Of a DNA stretch of 64,000 nt, positions 62,540 to 64,000 are shown piece by piece; positions within the stretch are counted from its first letter, which is position 1, and each line of letters starts with the position of its first letter. Location: the NCBI GenBank assembly GCA_041563475.1, contig JBFFMY010000007.1, positions 1-64,000 of the forward strand, written 5' to 3'. This DNA comes from CAJXZP01 sp041563475 (GTDB taxonomy: Bacteria; Bacteroidota; Bacteroidia; Flavobacteriales_G; Salibacteraceae). The translations under genes were made by a program, and so were the position numbers. The notes beneath the pieces are model-generated. The model worked only from the letters and a program-made list of their open reading frames with translations. It was not told where the DNA came from and did not search any database.

Positions 62540-64000
62540 ATGAAAAAAAATACACTTGTACTTTCCGTAATGATTGGCTTAACATCTATGGCAGCATTAT
62601 ATACTGTTCTTACGGATGCTAAAGAATCACAATATTTTTCACGAGATTCTATTTCTTCCAGTAGGCAAACGGAAGCAAATAATGAATTTTTTGAAATCAT
62701 GCGCAGAAATGAGAAAACCGGTAAAGTAGAATCAGAAGATTATTATAAAGCCGTAAATGAAGTAAATTCTCTTCGAGGTTCCAGAGCTGCATTAGGATTA
62801 AATTGGTCATATTCAGGTCCAGATAATGTTGGTGGATTAACCAGAGGTATTGTTGTGGATAATGAAGACCCTACTAGAATTTATGCTGGTGGTGAAGGTG
62901 GTGGAATATTTGTTTCCACTAATTCTGCCGGTTCTTGGACATACAAAAGTGATGGTTGGTCCAATATCAATGTATCTTCTGTAGCTCAAGATGGTAATGG
63001 GAGATTATATGTTGGAACTGGAATTGGGTATAAAACCATTCCTGGCGGAGGTGTATTTGTGAGCGATGACCGTGGTGAAACTTGGTCTTTATTGAGTTCT
63101 ACGGTTCCAAGCATTACAAATAATTCTTGGACGTATGTGAATAGAATTGTTATTTCCAAAGAAAAAAATACCCTAGGTAATTATACAGTTTATGTTGGAA
63201 CTACTCGAGGCTTGGAAGTTTCCTTAGATAATGGAGCAACATGGATTCAGCCGATGACTCTTCCAAATTGTGTGAATGCTTTGCAAGGAAATGTGAACGA
63301 TGTGATTATTAGTGAAAATGGAAGAGTTCTAGTGGCATATTCTGGTAGATTATATGTTTCTGATGCTGGTGAAGCTATATGTTCATATACTGAGATTACG
63401 GATGGAATTGGCGGAAGTAGTCGAATGAGTTTGGCTGTTTGCCCAAATGATGGTAATGTGGTGTATGCATATCAAGGGTTCAATAACCCACGTTCATTTC
63501 AAGTTTTAAAATCAGTTAATGGTGGAGATACTTGGGGGTTAATGCAGCCCGCCCCTCCAACTCCTATAATAGATAGTACATTTAATATTTTAGGATATAA
63601 TTCACCAAGTTACAACCAGGCAATTGGAGTGGATCCAAATAATTGCGACAATATTTACGTAGGTGCAGTTGACTTATATAGGGTTTCTGGTGCTTGGACA
63701 AGCGTAGCAATAGGCGGACAATTCGCACAAAATTTTTACGTGCATGTTGATCATCATTGGATTCAATATGATCCTACAAACGGAAACAGGATGTACGAGG
63801 GTAATGATGGAGGAGTGTTTAAAACTGAAAATGCGGGTGCAGGTTTGGTAACTTGGACTTCCAACAATAGAGGATATGGAACTACTTTATATTATGGAGT
63901 TGCAACCAGCCCTACTGGTCAGATTATTGGAGGCTCCCAGGATAATGGGAATCATGCAATTGACCCAAACCAACCTGGTATTTCCGGGAAAGATGGACGT
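62540..64000 (+). CDS. Exported Asp-box (VPS10/sortilin-like) propeller protein, 3' end outside window
   Basis: An open frame of 487 codons runs off the window end, from MKKNTLVLSVMIGLTSMAAL. A 21-residue hydrophobic start serves as signal or anchor. Asp-box turns (SDDRGETW, SLDNGATW, SVNGGDTW) and HWIQYDPTNGNRMYEGNDGGVFKTENAG mark the glycosidase/VPS10-like propeller seen in large T9SS proteins. A sorting tail would be expected downstream but cannot be seen. Substrate unknown. The 190-base gap before it is AT-rich with no clear promoter. Confidence 0.8.
   Translation, partial: MKKNTLVLSVMIGLTSMAALYTVLTDAKESQYFSRDSISSSRQTEANNEFFEIMRRNEKTGKVESEDYYKAVNEVNSLRGSRAALGLNWSYSGPDNVGGLTRGIVVDNEDPTRIYAGGEGGGIFVSTNSAGSWTYKSDGWSNINVSSVAQDGNGRLYVGTGIGYKTIPGGGVFVSDDRGETWSLLSSTVPSITNNSWTYVNRIVISKEKNTLGNYTVYVGTTRGLEVSLDNGATWIQPMTLPNCVNALQGNVNDVIISENGRVLVAYSGRLYVSDAGEAICSYTEITDGIGGSSRMSLAVCPNDGNVVYAYQGFNNPRSFQVLKSVNGGDTWGLMQPAPPTPIIDSTFNILGYNSPSYNQAIGVDPNNCDNIYVGAVDLYRVSGAWTSVAIGGQFAQNFYVHVDHHWIQYDPTNGNRMYEGNDGGVFKTENAGAGLVTWTSNNRGYGTTLYYGVATSPTGQIIGGSQDNGNHAIDPNQPGISGKDGR

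Overview
The window looks like chromosome of a low-GC member of the Bacteroidota, most probably Flavobacteriales (the gene set would suit the Crocinitomicaceae/Fluviicola group; that family placement is inference). The evidence is: C-terminal type IX secretion (T9SS) sorting domains on several large exported proteins; -7 promoter boxes of the TAnnTTTG type, with hardly any Shine-Dalgarno sequences; lineage-typical families (DUF983, DUF4290, GWxTD, YtxJ); and the run rplQ-carA-eno-gltA directly behind the ribosomal genes.

Layout. 1-165: the 3' end of an rRNA operon (5S rRNA and its terminator). 227-20713: housekeeping genes on both strands. These are a thiolase/esterase pair, DUF983, fabD, hldD, a MerR regulator with an M23 peptidase divergent from alaS, a SUKH-like protein with a sigma-54 activator that has no DNA-binding domain, an ABC exporter with a Ppx/GppA phosphatase, grpE-dnaJ, DUF4290-murA-TlpA lipoprotein, and a PcrA/UvrD helicase. 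20926-37743: one unbroken ribosomal super-operon joining str, S10, spc and alpha gene groups (rpsL to rplQ). It includes fusA, secY, infA, the 38-codon rpmJ and rpoA, and has a strong-looking promoter and a terminator. tuf is absent from it. 37899-41673: carA, eno, gltA. 41945-54000: an accessory stretch of secreted proteins. It holds a double beta-propeller T9SS protein, a second T9SS protein overlapping its end, a TIGR03032-family protein, an FG-GAP-like repeat protein, a THLMGG-type T9SS protein and an M1 peptidase with a sorting tail. 54030-60021: a minus-strand run of ung, an Omp85 protein, rmuC, a GWxTD lipoprotein and rlmB. 60151-62349: a 42-residue lipoprotein, a YtxJ bacilliredoxin, an exported protein of unknown function and lipA. 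62540-64000: the start of another Asp-box propeller protein that runs off the window.

The most interesting observation is at 41945-42105. The 3.9-kb propeller gene has a perfect start codon and signal peptide, but its frame is broken exactly inside a (CT)6 tract. With (CT)5 or (CT)8 the whole 1287-codon gene would be open. The rest of the gene is intact, so this looks like an ON/OFF phase-variable switch of a surface protein caught in the OFF state; a single fixed mutation or an assembly error are the alternatives. Smaller points of interest are MurA with Asp in place of the fosfomycin-target Cys, DnaJ with half its zinc ligands, zinc-free L36, an FG-GAP protein with an 80-residue extended signal region, near-identical terminators flanking the phase-variable gene pair, and several palindromes at divergent promoters.
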